Shown here: one piece after another, positions 63,421 to 64,000 of the stretch
Numbering within the stretch: position 1 is the first letter of the stretch
How the letters are laid out: each line of letters begins with the position of its first letter
Origin: Torreya grandis
Taxonomy: Eukaryota; Streptophyta; Pinopsida; Cupressales; Taxaceae
NCBI GenBank assembly: GCA_037957365.1
Contig: JARHVA010004251.1
Coordinates: forward strand, 564,001 to 628,000
Direction: 5' to 3'
DNA: 64,000 nt
Position numbers and translations under genes: made by a program
Notes under the pieces: model-generated
The model's input: the letters and a program-made list of their open reading frames with translations, nothing else
Databases searched by the model: none
What the model was told of the DNA's origin: nothing

Positions 63421-64000
63421 TATGTGAGAGCAAAGTTGTAGAGGAAGATTGAGGTAAAAAGTGGGAGAATGAATAAAGCTGAGTATTATTATTGAATTTT
63501 TAAACTATAACTAAGGCATTATCCTTCAATTTTTTAATTAAAATAGAATCAGATGTGAACTCAACTTTCCTACTAGTATCAAAGTGGGTGATTTGGTAGA
63601 TAAAGAGAAGGTTAGTTTATAATTAAAGCACACAGAGGACATCTTCAAATACACCACTATCAACATCAACTATACATTTTCTTATGACATTTACCTTAGA
63701 ATCATCACCTATGATAATATGAGGTAAGAAACTTGGTTCTAATCCAAAAAATTATTCTTGCTCAGAACCCATATGGTGCGAAGCACCTGCGTTAAGTACC
63801 CATGACTTAGGAGAATTTTCTGGTGCAACTAGTGCCATAGATTTTATTTTCTCTAAATTTGAAGGAGTGGAAGAATACTTTGATTGATTGATGTTATTCT
63901 TCTTGAGAAGACCCTTAAGTTCATCAATCTATTTCTTTCAAAAATCTTGTTCACTATGAAACCCCTTTTTGCAATAAGGGCAACGAGTGTCATTACTTTT
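63421..64000 (-). pseudogene. Copia gag end and protease region
   Basis: At the window edge CPYCKKGFHSEQDF is a CCHC knuckle whose last Cys reads Phe. Protease follows: SWVLNAGASHHMG, where the catalytic D-S-G has become N-A-G. Then IIIGDDSKVNV and the linker to integrase. Stops are few here. The rest of gag and the 5' LTR lie outside the window. Confidence 0.85.

Larger units (their letters stand above)
59965..64000 (-). mobile_element. Ty1/copia retrotransposon, minus strand, 3' part (runs off the window)
   Basis: A 540-bp 3' LTR (59,965-60,504), a PPT, and then on the minus strand RNase H, RT, integrase, protease and the end of gag up to the window edge. The order is the normal copia order. 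It is inserted into the gypsy gag at 59,964, so it is younger than that element. Stops, a frameshift and lost catalytic residues show it is dead. The 5' LTR lies outside the window. Confidence 0.92.

Overview
This window is AT-rich nuclear DNA from a large plant genome. I found no intact host gene. Nearly everything recognisable is a transposable element or a decayed coding relic. The elements are long-LTR Ty3/gypsy (Tat/Ogre-like and others), Ty1/copia and a plant LINE with a DUF4283-type ORF1. Nested insertions and long introns suggest a gymnosperm, perhaps a conifer. That is inference; no sequence here proves the species.

Left part (1-12,410): after a decayed promoter-like LTR piece with three 49-bp repeats comes a minus-strand LTR retrotransposon (1083-12410). 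It has about 0.82-kb LTRs, a PBS and PPT read on the minus strand, a near-perfect target duplication, traces of gag and no recognisable pol. A LINE carrying only ORF1 lies inside it. Middle-left (12.4-19.1 kb): two families of diverged tandem repeats with exon-like reading frames on the minus strand, then a decayed cysteine/histidine-rich gene fragment (17.27-18.0 kb, minus).

Centre (19.1-35.2 kb): a gag-only gypsy remnant, then the most informative locus. Two exon relics of an auxin response factor (ARF) gene, B3-domain exon 21996-22087 and the next exon from 34951, lie in the right order on the plus strand. The intron between them is filled by a complete 12.2-kb Tat-type retrotransposon (22557-34768) with 3.0-kb LTRs and a perfect 5-bp target duplication TTGCT. 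Its gag-pol is broken by stops and frameshifts, but the domain order is readable: Gag, protease, RNase H-like domain, RT, second RNase H, integrase. The LTRs are packed with GGTTCAA/TTGAACC heptamers and near-perfect CCTTCAGACA/TGTCTGAAGG hairpins.

Right part (35-64 kb): minus-strand gypsy relics (protease region near 38.5 kb, integrase C-terminus near 52 kb), a long unidentified minus-strand ORF relic (40.3-42.3 kb), a copia-type LTR (45451-46135), an unidentified 145-codon ORF with upstream tandem repeats and hairpins (48.2-50.4 kb), an unidentified plus-strand ORF relic (55.7-56.5 kb), and a gypsy gag (58.48-59.96 kb) interrupted by a minus-strand copia element whose 3' LTR and most of pol run to the window edge (59965-64000).

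Most stop codons in the relics look like TGG to TAG/TGA, CGA to TGA or CAA to TAA. That fits C-to-T decay of methylated, silenced repeats. None of the elements looks capable of moving by itself.
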